From contig JBCCBB010000001.1 of the NCBI GenBank assembly GCA_039814545.1, positions 105,205-169,204 on the forward strand: a DNA stretch of 64,000 nt, written 5' to 3'. The notes under the pieces are model-generated. The model was not told the origin of the DNA. It saw only the letters and a program-made list of their open reading frames with translations, and did not search any database. This document shows positions 1-8,157 of this stretch, piece by piece. This stretch comes from CALBPI01 sp039814545. GTDB taxonomy: Bacteria > Pseudomonadota > Gammaproteobacteria > Steroidobacterales > Woeseiaceae. A program made the position numbers and the translations under genes. The number at the start of each line of letters is the position of its first letter. Position 1 is the stretch's first letter.

Positions 1-2
1 GC

Positions 3-3000
3 TTTGACGACCCCATCGCCTTGTCCGATGCCCTGCCCTTGCTCGAAAACCTGGGCCTGCGCGTGATCAACGAGCGGCCCTATCACCTGCGGACCGATGC
101 CAGTCCAACCTGGATCCAGGACTTTGAGGTCATGCCGATCGTCGACAAGTCCGCGGCGGAGCTTCGCGCCGTCGTGCACAAGCTCGCCATCGGATTCGCC
201 ACGCAGCTGCAAGGCCACGCCGAAGCCGACGGCTTCAACCGGCTGATTCTTTCGGCGGGACTCGACAGCCGAAACGTCGCGCTCATTCGCGCGTACGCCA
301 AGTACCTGCTGCAACTTGGGCTGCCGTTCAGCCAAAGCTATCTCGAGGACATACTCGCGGACCACAGCGACTTCGCAAGCGCGCTAGTCAGCTGGTTCGA
401 ATCGCGATTCGACCCGAGCTCCGACGCGGTCGCGGGTGCGCGTATCGAGCGGCTACGCGCGGTAGAGGCAGCCGTGCGCGACGCCGACAGCCTCGATGCC
501 GACCGGGCGCTGCGCGCGATGCTCAACACGATGCAGGCGACACGACGTTGCAATTTCTACTGGCGCGATCTCGTGGGGCAGCCCGCGCCGACGATCGCCT
601 TCAAGCTGGCCACCGAGTCGATCGACGAGGCCCCGTTGCCGCGCCCGATGCATGAGATCTTTGTGTACTCACCGCGCGTCGAGGGTGTGCACCTGCGTGC
701 CGGCGACGTGGCGCGCGGCGGCCTGCGCTGGTCGGACCGGCGCGAGGATTTCCGCACCGAAGTCCTGGGGCTTATGAAAGCCCAAACGGTCAAGAACACC
801 GTTATCGTGCCGACGGGGGCGAAAGGCGGCTTCTTCCCGAAACAACTGCCCACGGGCGACCGTGACGCGATCGGTGCCGAGGTGACCGCGTGTTACCAAC
901 TGTTTGTGGACGCCCTGCTCTCACTGACCGACAACCTCGTCGACGGCGAAGCGCAGCGACCGGCGCAACTCGTTGCCAATGACGGTCCCGACCCTTACCT
1001 GGTCGTCGCCGCCGACAAAGGCACGGCGCGCTTTTCTGACACCGCCAATGCGATCGCGGTCGGTCGCGACTTTTGGTTGGGGGATGCCTTCGCTTCAGGC
1101 GGTTCAGCCGGCTACGACCACAAGGTCATGGGCATCACGGCACGCGGCGCCTGGGAGGCGGTCAAGCGGCACTTCCGTGAGATGGGCGTCGACACCCAGC
1201 AAGACCCCTTCACCGTCGCTGGCATCGGCGATATGTCCGGCGACGTCTTCGGTAACGGCATGTTGCTGTCGGAGACCTTGCGCCTGCAGGCGGCTTTCAA
1301 CCATTTACACATATTCATTGACCCCGACCCCGACGCCGCAGCCAGCTTCGCTGAGCGTCAACGTCTGTTCGCACTGCCGCGCTCGGGGTGGACCGATTAC
1401 GACACCCGACTGATTTCAAAAGGCGGTGGCGTGTTCTCGCGCGACGCCAAATCGATTCCGCTGTCGCCCGAAATGCAGCGTCTGCTTGATACGGATGAAC
1501 AGTCGCTCAGCGCACCGGCGCTCATCAGCGCCATCTTGAAGATGCCCGTAGACCTGCTCTGGAACGGCGGCATCGGCACTTACGTCAAGGCCACCAGCGA
1601 ATCCGATGCGGATGTTGGTGACCGGCACAACGATGCCCTGCGTGTCGACGCGAAAGCACTGCGCTGCAAAGTCATCGGCGAAGGCGGCAACCTCGGACTC
1701 ACCCAACTCGCCCGCGTCGAATACGCGCAAGCCAATGGACGCATCAACACGGACTTCATTGACAACTCGGCCGGCGTCGACAGCTCGGACCGAGAGGTCA
1801 ACATCAAGATCCTTCTGAGGCTCGTAGCCGAGGAGCGCGGCTTGCGCAATGCGGCGCGCAACAAGCTGCTCGCGGACATGACGGACGATGTCGCCAAGCT
1901 CGTACTACGCAACAACTACCTGCAAACGCAGGCGATCAGCATGATGGAAGCGCGCGCAGTGTCGCGGTTCCCGGAACACCGTTTGCTCATTGAGTCACTC
2001 GAGCGGTCCAACCTGCTGAACCGCGCACTCGAGCATCTGCCCGACAACGAGGCTTGCGACGAACGCAAGCGCAATGGGAAAGGACTCACGCGCCCCGAGA
2101 TTTCGGTCATTCTGAGCTACGCCAAACTCGACCTGTACCGCCGACTCTCTGAGTCGCCCAGTGAACTCAAGCCGGCGCACATCGAAGAGCTCAAACGCTA
2201 CTTCCCGAAAGCCCTGCAGCGTCGTTACGGCGCGCTCATTGGCGACCACCAGCTGGGCCGCGAGATCATCACCACGCTGCTGACGAACAGCATCGTCAAT
2301 CGTATGGGTCCGGTATTCCCGATTCGCGCGGAGCAAGACACGGGGTATTCGATCAACTGTGTCGCACAGTCTTACGAGATCGCGCGCGACCTCACGGGTG
2401 CCCGCGCCATCTGGGCGGATATCGAACGACTCGATACGCGGATCCCCACAGATATTCAGTACTCCATGATGTTCGAGGTGGCGCGCAAGCTGCGCCACGC
2501 CTGCTACTGGTTGCTGCGGACGTACGACGCTGAGTTTCCCCACGACCTGGTGGAAACCCTGCAAGCCCCGCTGCAGCGTGTACTCAAAGACCTGCCTGAG
2601 CTCATGTCGCAGCATGGCCAGGATCGACTCAAGGCCTTGCACCAGCAACACACGCGGATGGGCGTGCCGACCCAGCTCGCGGCACGCGTCAGCGCGCTGA
2701 CCTACATCACCGACGCGCTCGAGATCGTGCGCCTCGCCGAACAGCGCCAATGCGACACCCACACCATCGCCGCCGTTTACTTCGGCCTTGGCAAGCGTCT
2801 ACAGCTCGACTGGCTGCGCCAATCCATCGACGAGCTGGCTGTCGACGGCCGCTGGCAGTCGCGCGCACGCGGCACATTGCGCGACAGCGCCATGCGTGCG
2901 CAGCGCGACCTCACGAGCCGCGTACACTCGCTGAACCAATGCGAAGCGAAAGAGGCATCAATCGAAGACCTCGTGGCCTCGGACGCCACGGGCTTTGAGC

Positions 3001-3104
3001 GCATGCTGCAGCTTGTTGAACAAATGCGCGAGAATGCGAATCCGGATTTCGCGACGCTGACGGTTGCTGTCGACGAATTCACGCAGCTCACCGAAGAGGA
3101 CTAG
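3..3104 (+). CDS. gdhB: NAD-specific glutamate dehydrogenase (large, GdhB/GDH-180 type), 5' truncated by window
   Basis: Oxidatively deaminates glutamate to 2-oxoglutarate with NAD, feeding carbon into the TCA cycle in the cytoplasm. The reading frame is open from the first bases, so the start lies upstream; about 1030 residues are visible of a family that is usually about 1600. Seen directly: a dehydrogenase core with ARGGLRWSDRREDFRTE, TGAKGGFFPK, the GGIGTYVKA segment and GEGGNLGLTQ, followed by the long helical C-terminal region typical of this class. Small hexameric GDHs lack these long flanks. It ends 5 bases before the NYN gene, so the two may share a transcript. Identity is secure; whether the N-terminal half is intact cannot be judged here. 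Confidence 0.95.
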   Translation, partial: FDDPIALSDALPLLENLGLRVINERPYHLRTDASPTWIQDFEVMPIVDKSAAELRAVVHKLAIGFATQLQGHAEADGFNRLILSAGLDSRNVALIRAYAKYLLQLGLPFSQSYLEDILADHSDFASALVSWFESRFDPSSDAVAGARIERLRAVEAAVRDADSLDADRALRAMLNTMQATRRCNFYWRDLVGQPAPTIAFKLATESIDEAPLPRPMHEIFVYSPRVEGVHLRAGDVARGGLRWSDRREDFRTEVLGLMKAQTVKNTVIVPTGAKGGFFPKQLPTGDRDAIGAEVTACYQLFVDALLSLTDNLVDGEAQRPAQLVANDGPDPYLVVAADKGTARFSDTANAIAVGRDFWLGDAFASGGSAGYDHKVMGITARGAWEAVKRHFREMGVDTQQDPFTVAGIGDMSGDVFGNGMLLSETLRLQAAFNHLHIFIDPDPDAAASFAERQRLFALPRSGWTDYDTRLISKGGGVFSRDAKSIPLSPEMQRLLDTDEQSLSAPALISAILKMPVDLLWNGGIGTYVKATSESDADVGDRHNDALRVDAKALRCKVIGEGGNLGLTQLARVEYAQANGRINTDFIDNSAGVDSSDREVNIKILLRLVAEERGLRNAARNKLLADMTDDVAKLVLRNNYLQTQAISMMEARAVSRFPEHRLLIESLERSNLLNRALEHLPDNEACDERKRNGKGLTRPEISVILSYAKLDLYRRLSESPSELKPAHIEELKRYFPKALQRRYGALIGDHQLGREIITTLLTNSIVNRMGPVFPIRAEQDTGYSINCVAQSYEIARDLTGARAIWADIERLDTRIPTDIQYSMMFEVARKLRHACYWLLRTYDAEFPHDLVETLQAPLQRVLKDLPELMSQHGQDRLKALHQQHTRMGVPTQLAARVSALTYITDALEIVRLAEQRQCDTHTIAAVYFGLGKRLQLDWLRQSIDELAVDGRWQSRARGTLRDSAMRAQRDLTSRVHSLNQCEAKEASIEDLVASDATGFERMLQLVEQMRENANPDFATLTVAVDEFTQLTEED

Positions 3105-3109
3105 CCGAC

Positions 3110-3859
3110 ATGGCCGACGAACAGCTGATCGCCGTCTTCATCGACTTCGAAAACCTGGCGCTGGGCGCCAAAGATACTGCGGGCGGTGAGTTTCACATCG
3201 ACCTTGTGCTGCGCCGACTGCTTCAGAAAGGCCGCCTGGTCTACAAGCGTGCCTACTCCGACTGGAGCCGCTACCAGAGCTTTGTGCGCGCATTTCACGA
3301 GCAAGGCGTTGAGCTCATCGACATTCCGCAAACGAAGGTCAGCGGCAAGAACTCGGCCGACATCCGCATGGTCGTTGACGCGCTCGACCTCTGTTACGCC
3401 AAGCAACACATTGACGCCTTCGCGCTGATCTCGGGCGACAGCGATTTTTCGCCGCTTGCGGCCAAGCTCAAGGAAAACAACAAGCGCGTCATCGGCTGCG
3501 GCATCAAGAGCTCGACCTCCGATCTGCTGATCAATCAATGCGACGAGTTCATCTACTACGATGACCTGGCACGCGAGGCCAGTCGCAGCAAGAAGAAAAA
3601 GAAAAAGACCACGCGTCGCTCCAAGTCGCAGGAAGCCATCGACATGACCGTCGAGATCGTGCGCTCGCTGGAGGGCGACTACGACCCACTGTGGGGGTCG
3701 CTCGTGAAGCAGACCTTGCGACGCGTGCATCCGGGCTTCACGGAAAGCTACTACGACTTCAAAAGTTTTGCGGACCTGTTGAAGGCCGCGGAAAAACAGA
3801 AACTGCTGTCGCTCGATTACGATGCGCAGCGCGGCAATTACATCGTCACGAGCCAATAG
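3110..3859 (+). CDS. NYN domain protein with C-terminal OST-HTH/LOTUS domain (LabA/DUF88-like)
   Basis: A 249-residue predicted RNase-like protein. Residues about 5-155 form a NYN (PIN-like) domain: the acidic residues expected for metal binding are seen in IDFENL near the start, KNSADIRMVVDAL in the middle and ISGDSDFSPL. A very basic linker of consecutive lysines follows (about residues 160-172), then about residues 175-247 match an OST-HTH/LOTUS winged-helix RNA-binding fold (YDPLWGSLVKQTLRR, then FKSFADLL). NYN-LOTUS pairs in other organisms act on RNA; substrate and role here are unknown. The ATG follows the upstream gene by 5 bases and precedes gpmA by 9. Family confident, function inferred. 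Confidence 0.85.
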   Translation: MADEQLIAVFIDFENLALGAKDTAGGEFHIDLVLRRLLQKGRLVYKRAYSDWSRYQSFVRAFHEQGVELIDIPQTKVSGKNSADIRMVVDALDLCYAKQHIDAFALISGDSDFSPLAAKLKENNKRVIGCGIKSSTSDLLINQCDEFIYYDDLAREASRSKKKKKKTTRRSKSQEAIDMTVEIVRSLEGDYDPLWGSLVKQTLRRVHPGFTESYYDFKSFADLLKAAEKQKLLSLDYDAQRGNYIVTSQ

Positions 3860-3868
3860 GGAGACATC

Positions 3869-4612
3869 ATGGCGGGCAGACTGGTCTTGTGCCGACACGG
3901 GCAAAGCGATTGGAACCGGAAGAACCTGTTTACAGGCTGGACGGACGTCGACCTTACCGACACAGGCATTACTGAGGCGCGTGAAGCGGGTCGCACTCTG
4001 CGCGACCAGGGCTTCAAGTTTGATATCGCCTACACCTCGGTACTCAAACGCGCGATCCGCACGCTCTGGCTCGTGCTCGACGAGATGGATCTCATATGGA
4101 TCCCGGTGACGCGGGCCTGGGAGCTCAACGAACGTCATTACGGCGCACTGCAGGGCCTCAACAAGGCCGAGACGGCGGCCAAGTACGGCGACGAGCAAGT
4201 GCACATCTGGCGCCGCAGCTACGACACACCGCCGCCGGTGCTCGAGGAGGACGACGAGCGCCACCCGAAACACGATGCGCGCTACGCAGGTATCGAGGGG
4301 CTCCCCGCCAGTGAATCCCTTAAGACCACGCTGGATCGTGTCGAACCCTACTGGGACGCGCAGATCGCGCCCGCACTGACGGCAGGCAAGGACGTCCTCA
4401 TCGCGGCGCACGGCAACAGTCTGCGCGCGCTGGTGAAGATGCTCGACGGCGTCTCGAACGAAGACATCACGGGCTTCAACATCCCCACAGGCGTTCCCAT
4501 GGCCTACACGCTCGACGACGATCTGAATCCGCTGTCCCGCGAATTCCTGGGAGACCCCGAAGCCGTGGCGAAAGCGGCAGCAGCCGTCGCCAATCAGGGC
4601 AAGGCCAAGTGA
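3869..4612 (+). CDS. gpmA: 2,3-bisphosphoglycerate-dependent phosphoglycerate mutase
   Basis: Interconverts 3- and 2-phosphoglycerate in glycolysis and gluconeogenesis. The 247-residue length is normal for GpmA. The phosphohistidine motif LCRHGQSDWN is at residues 7-16 (catalytic His near 10), followed by NLFTGWTDVDLT. The second histidine lies in AAHGNSLRALVK near residue 185, and ELNERHYGALQG is the substrate loop. The start is preceded by GGGAGA. The last bases overlap the GTG start of the carbonic anhydrase gene, suggesting translational coupling. Confidence 0.96.
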   Translation: MAGRLVLCRHGQSDWNRKNLFTGWTDVDLTDTGITEAREAGRTLRDQGFKFDIAYTSVLKRAIRTLWLVLDEMDLIWIPVTRAWELNERHYGALQGLNKAETAAKYGDEQVHIWRRSYDTPPPVLEEDDERHPKHDARYAGIEGLPASESLKTTLDRVEPYWDAQIAPALTAGKDVLIAAHGNSLRALVKMLDGVSNEDITGFNIPTGVPMAYTLDDDLNPLSREFLGDPEAVAKAAAAVANQGKAK

Positions 4613-5133
4613 TCTACGCGCTCGACGGCAAACGGCCCGTCTTCGAGGGCCAGGGGCAATGGGTGGCGCCCAATGCTCATGTCATCGGCGACGTGACACT
4701 GAAGGCCGACGCGTCCGTCTGGTTCGGCACGGTCGTCCGTGGCGATGTCGACCGCATCACGATTGGCGAGCGCAGCAATATCCAGGACCAGTCGGTGCTG
4801 CACACGGACGTGGCCATTCAACTCAACGTAGGCAGCGACGTGACCGTCGGCCACCAGGCCATGCTGCATGGCTGCACCATCGGTGACGGCAGCCTTATCG
4901 GCATCGGTGCCACAGTCCTGAATCACGCCGTCATCGGCAAGCAGTCACTCGTGGGCGCGCACGCGCTCGTCACCGAGGGCAAGCAATTCCCCGACGGCGT
5001 GTTACTCATGGGGGCGCCCGCCAAGGTCGTGCGCGAGCTGACCGAACCCGAACGCGAGGCGTTGGCTGCCAGTGCCGCGCACTACGTCGCCAATGCGCAC
5101 CGCTTTCGCGACGGGCTCGAACCGCTGGGCTAG
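4609..5133 (+). CDS. gamma carbonic anhydrase family protein
   Basis: A left-handed beta-helix (hexapeptide repeat) protein of 174 residues, the normal size for the YrdA/PaaY/gamma-CA group. The zinc-binding histidines are in VLHTDV and VGHQAMLHGC, spaced as in the family. Such proteins hydrate CO2 or, in PaaY-like members, hydrolyse thioesters; sequence alone does not separate these. The GTG start overlaps the gpmA stop. The 3' end overlaps the convergent tesB stop by 4 bases, so there is no room for a conventional terminator between the two. Confidence 0.9.
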   Translation: MIYALDGKRPVFEGQGQWVAPNAHVIGDVTLKADASVWFGTVVRGDVDRITIGERSNIQDQSVLHTDVAIQLNVGSDVTVGHQAMLHGCTIGDGSLIGIGATVLNHAVIGKQSLVGAHALVTEGKQFPDGVLLMGAPAKVVRELTEPEREALAASAAHYVANAHRFRDGLEPLG

Positions 5134-6026
5134 CGCTGATTGCCCGGCTTGCTGGGCGGCTCGCGCGGCGTATCCCAGACGCGGATCACCCCTTCCTGCG
5201 CCGTTGATGCGACCAGCACGCCTTCGCGCGTGTAGATTCGCCCGCGTGCAAAGCCTCGCCCGCCGGTCGAAGCCGGGCTATCGAGCACGTACAGAAACCA
5301 CTCGTCGACGCGTGGCTGGCGGTGAAACCAGAGTGCGTGATCGAGGCTCGCCATCTGCACGCGGCCCAGGCCGTAGGGCAAACCGTGCGGCAGCGAACTC
5401 GTGCCGAGCAACTCGTAGTCGGACACGTAGGCCAACATCGAACGATGCAGGTCCGGGGAATCGGGCAATCGATCCACCGCTTTAACCCAGACGTGCTTGT
5501 GAGGCGGCCGCGGTTCATTGTCCATGAACGCGGGCCGCTCGACGTGGCGAAACTCAAAGGGCCGCGCCTCCGTCATGAAACGGCGCATCTTGGCCGGGAC
5601 CTGTTCGGCTTCCTCACGCGCCAATCCGCGCGAATCGGTAAGCGACTCGGGGTCCGGCACGTCGGGCATGTCGAACTGGTGCTCGACGCCCTCTTCGGGC
5701 ACCTGAAATGAGCACGCCATATTCAAAATGGGTCGGCCGTGCTGAACCGCCACAACACGGCGCACGGAGAAACTGCGCCCGTCGCGCTGACGGTCGACCT
5801 CGTAGACGATGGGGGCGTCCATGTCGCCACGGCGCAGGAAATAGGCGTGGAGCGAATGCGCGGCGCGGTCGTCGACCGTCTGCTGCGCGGCCGACAGCGC
5901 CTGGCCCACAACCTGACCACCGAAAACCTGCGCACTGCCGATATCGCGGCTCTCTCCGCGAAAGATGTTGTCCTCGATGCGCTCGAGCGTGAGCAGGTGT
6001 TGCAGATCGGCAAGGACCGGGTCCAT
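5130..6026 (-). CDS. tesB: acyl-CoA thioesterase II
   Basis: Hydrolyses acyl-CoA to free fatty acid and CoA in the cytoplasm. The protein has 298 residues, with two hot-dog folds in tandem as in TesB. Family landmarks seen are GQVVGQALSAA, HSLHAYFLRRGD, RDGRSFSVRRVVA in the first fold, and SLDHALWFHR followed by RGFARGRIYTREG in the second, including the Asp expected for catalysis (ASLDHA). It is divergent from the DUF1499 gene and convergent with the carbonic anhydrase gene. Confidence 0.95.
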   Translation of the reverse strand: MDPVLADLQHLLTLERIEDNIFRGESRDIGSAQVFGGQVVGQALSAAQQTVDDRAAHSLHAYFLRRGDMDAPIVYEVDRQRDGRSFSVRRVVAVQHGRPILNMACSFQVPEEGVEHQFDMPDVPDPESLTDSRGLAREEAEQVPAKMRRFMTEARPFEFRHVERPAFMDNEPRPPHKHVWVKAVDRLPDSPDLHRSMLAYVSDYELLGTSSLPHGLPYGLGRVQMASLDHALWFHRQPRVDEWFLYVLDSPASTGGRGFARGRIYTREGVLVASTAQEGVIRVWDTPREPPSKPGNQR

Positions 6027-6060
6027 GCGGGCTTCCTCGACAAAGCTCTGGGTGGCGTAT

Positions 6061-6090
6061 TAGACCACGCCCGCGACTCTCCGGTATGAT
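6061..6090 (+). promoter_or_regulatory. possible sigma70-type promoter for the DUF1499 gene
   Basis: TAGACC (6061-6066) and TATGAT (6085-6090) are separated by 18 bases in the divergent gap between tesB and the DUF1499 gene. The -10 is good and the -35 is weak (4 of 6). A GACGGAG ribosome-binding stretch follows before the ATG at 6118. Pattern match only. Confidence 0.35.
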
Positions 6091-6117
6091 CCGCGCCTTT
6101 CCCGACGGAGCACCCTC

Positions 6118-6861
6118 ATGAGCGAACGACGCTGGCCTACCCGACTTGTCGGTCTCGGTATCCTCGCCACCTTTATCGCCGTTGCGTTCGTGATTCTGTC
6201 CGGGCCCGGCTACCGTTTTGGCGTGCTGCCGCTAAGCCTCTCCTTCCGCATTGTCATGGCGGCCGCGCTGATCGCGGTATTCGCCGTATTCATGCTGATT
6301 ATCGGCCTGATCGGAAAAGGCGCCGACGGCCGTATGCCCAAAGCAATCATCGCGTTGGTGTTATCCGGCGGCATCGTCGCACAGCTTGTGAGCGTCTACC
6401 TGACCGCCAAGAGCGTGCCGCCGATTCATGACATCACGACCGATACAGTCAACCCGCCGCAGTTCGATGCCCTGCTGGGCGCGCGCGACGGTGCCGCCAA
6501 CCCGCCCGAATACGCGGGCGAGGAAGCGGCGAAGCAACAGGCGGAAGCCTACCCCGACATTCAGCCCCTGGATCTGCCAGGCGTATTGCCCGCAGACGCA
6601 CTCGAGGCAGCCGAGGCTGCCGCGCGCAGCATCGGCCTCGAGGCCATCGTGGCGCAGCCGGGCAAGAACCTGCTTGAGGGAACCGACGTGACGTTTTGGT
6701 ACGGCTACAAGGACGACGTGGTCGTGCGGGCCACGGCTATCGCGAACGGTACCCGCCTCGACATTCGCTCCAAGTCTCGCGTCGGCACTTCAGATCTGGG
6801 CGCCAACGCTAAGCGCATTCGCGCGCTCAGCGAGGCCATCAAGGCCCAGGTAGGCAGCTAG
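6118..6861 (+). CDS. DUF1499 family membrane protein
   Basis: 247 residues. Three hydrophobic helices are visible at about residues 11-29, 38-65 and 73-92, followed by a soluble DUF1499-like domain at about 115-245 (NPPQFDALL, DIQPLDL, then a beta-rich part with RLDIRSKSRVGTSDLGANAKRI). The RSxSRxGxxDxGxNxxR pattern is the hallmark of DUF1499. Function is unknown. Its stop overlaps the convergent DUF962 gene by 4 bases. Confidence 0.8.
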   Translation: MSERRWPTRLVGLGILATFIAVAFVILSGPGYRFGVLPLSLSFRIVMAAALIAVFAVFMLIIGLIGKGADGRMPKAIIALVLSGGIVAQLVSVYLTAKSVPPIHDITTDTVNPPQFDALLGARDGAANPPEYAGEEAAKQQAEAYPDIQPLDLPGVLPADALEAAEAAARSIGLEAIVAQPGKNLLEGTDVTFWYGYKDDVVVRATAIANGTRLDIRSKSRVGTSDLGANAKRIRALSEAIKAQVGS

Positions 6862-7181
6862 CGGACGAGCGAAATCCGACCGCGCAGAATGTCGGTGTAC
6901 ATGACCCAGTCGCCGGCGAGACTGTAGAGCGGGTACTGAAACGTGGCCGGCTTGTTCTTCTCGAAGACAAAGTGGCCGAGCCAAGCAAACCCGTAGCCGA
7001 CGAGCGGCATCGCCAACAACCACCAGGCATTGCCCGTCACAATCGCGGCAACAACCACGCCGATCACGCCAGTGCTGCCAACAAAGTGCATCACACGACA
7101 GCGCGGATCGGCGTGCTCCGCGAGGTAGTACGGGTAGAAATCGCTGAAGCGCTCAAAGCGCTCTGTCGTTGCATCATTCAT
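6858..7181 (-). CDS. DUF962 / Mpo1-like membrane protein
   Basis: 107 residues with two or three membrane segments (about residues 35-52 and 53-72). Family residues are HADPRCRVMHFVGS near residue 19 and GHFVFEKNKPATF near residue 69, with the conserved His residues expected of the Mpo1-like fold. Yeast Mpo1 is an iron-dependent dioxygenase in fatty-acid alpha-oxidation; whether the bacterial protein does this is inference. It is the last gene of a run with 4-base overlaps: acyl-CoA ligase, small membrane protein, SDR, then this gene. Confidence 0.8.
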   Translation of the reverse strand: MNDATTERFERFSDFYPYYLAEHADPRCRVMHFVGSTGVIGVVVAAIVTGNAWWLLAMPLVGYGFAWLGHFVFEKNKPATFQYPLYSLAGDWVMYTDILRGRISLVR

Positions 7182-7933
7182 GCGGACTGAATGGCGCCGC
7201 CGTCAACGTGCAGCCCCGTACCGGTTATGAAAGCAGCGTCATCGGACGCGAGGAACAAAGCGGCCTTGGCGACGTCGAGTGCCTCACCAAGCCGGCCAAC
7301 GGCGGCCTTGCGAATCCAGTAATCACGCATCCCCGTATCGCGGCGAAACGCCTCACGCGTCGCCTCCGTCATGATGGCGCCGGGCACAATGCAATTGACC
7401 GTGATGCCGTCGCGGCCCACTTCGGCCGCAAGCGCACGGGTCAGCCCCATGAGCCCGTGTTGGGCCGCCGTGTACGCCGCCAAACCCGCCGCACCCCGCG
7501 ACGAATAGACGGAACCGACATTGATCACGCGCCCACCCGGACTCTTACGCAGCCGAGGCAGCAGCGCATGCGTGAGCCGGTACGCCGGCCGCAGGCTCAG
7601 GGCAAAGGTGCGGTCCCAGCGCGCGTCATCGGCACCAGCCATAGTGGGCGCCGGCGCCTCGGGCCCGACCCAGACGAAAATATCGAGGCCATCGAGGTGT
7701 GTGTCTGCCAATTCCGCGAGGGCTTCAGGGGCACCCGCGTCGGCGGCATCTATCGCGGCACTGTGTACATTGGTCATCCTCTTGAACATAGAGGCGATAC
7801 CCGTGTCGGCGGCATCCACGGCCAACACTGTCGCGCCCTCTTGTGCCAGCAGTCGTGCCGTCGCCTCGCCAATGCCCTCGCCGGCGCCGGTAACGATGGC
7901 GAAGCGTTGGTGCAGACGTCCCTCGCCGTTCAT
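7178..7933 (-). CDS. short-chain dehydrogenase/reductase family protein, atypical active site
   Basis: 251 residues with a Rossmann fold: nucleotide motif TGAGEGIGEA near residue 15 and the C-terminal GTGLHVDGG. The serine segment (INVGSVYSSRG) is present, but the expected YxxxK reads YTAAQ, so the catalytic lysine is glutamine (codon CAA), and the NNAG stretch reads VWVG. It may be a non-catalytic or altered SDR. The gene overlaps both neighbours by 4 bases, which suggests a job shared with the acyl-CoA ligase and DUF962 protein. Confidence 0.85.
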   Translation of the reverse strand: MNGEGRLHQRFAIVTGAGEGIGEATARLLAQEGATVLAVDAADTGIASMFKRMTNVHSAAIDAADAGAPEALAELADTHLDGLDIFVWVGPEAPAPTMAGADDARWDRTFALSLRPAYRLTHALLPRLRKSPGGRVINVGSVYSSRGAAGLAAYTAAQHGLMGLTRALAAEVGRDGITVNCIVPGAIMTEATREAFRRDTGMRDYWIRKAAVGRLGEALDVAKAALFLASDDAAFITGTGLHVDGGAIQSA

Positions 7934-8157
7934 GACGACACCGCCGCACGGTCACGCGCAGCCAGGCTGCGTAGCGCGATCACTGCGGCACCCAGCAACA
8001 CGGCGGCGGTGGCCAACAAAACGGCACCGCCTGCAGGATTGGGTGGTCGCGCGATGAAGCACCAGCTGCCGCTGCCTGCGGCCAGCGCACCCAGAACAAG
8101 CAGCCAGATCGGCAAGGCGTGAATTTTTTCAGCGCCTGTGGTGGCAGTTGTGGTCAC
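7930..8157 (-). CDS. small two-helix membrane protein
   Basis: A 75-residue protein of unknown family. Two hydrophobic stretches (about residues 15-33 and 42-62) predict two transmembrane helices with a short GRPPNPAGG-like turn between (RPPNPAGG). It is kept as a real gene because it overlaps the ligase stop and the SDR start by exactly 4 bases each, a pattern that a chance frame would not give on both sides. Confidence 0.65.
   Translation of the reverse strand: MTTTATTGAEKIHALPIWLLVLGALAAGSGSWCFIARPPNPAGGAVLLATAAVLLGAAVIALRSLAARDRAAVSS

Noticed and set aside
3101..4411. 436-codon open frame on the minus strand opposite the NYN and gpmA genes
   Set aside because: It lies wholly antisense to two genes with clear family motifs; long antisense frames are expected in GC-rich DNA and this one shows no family character.
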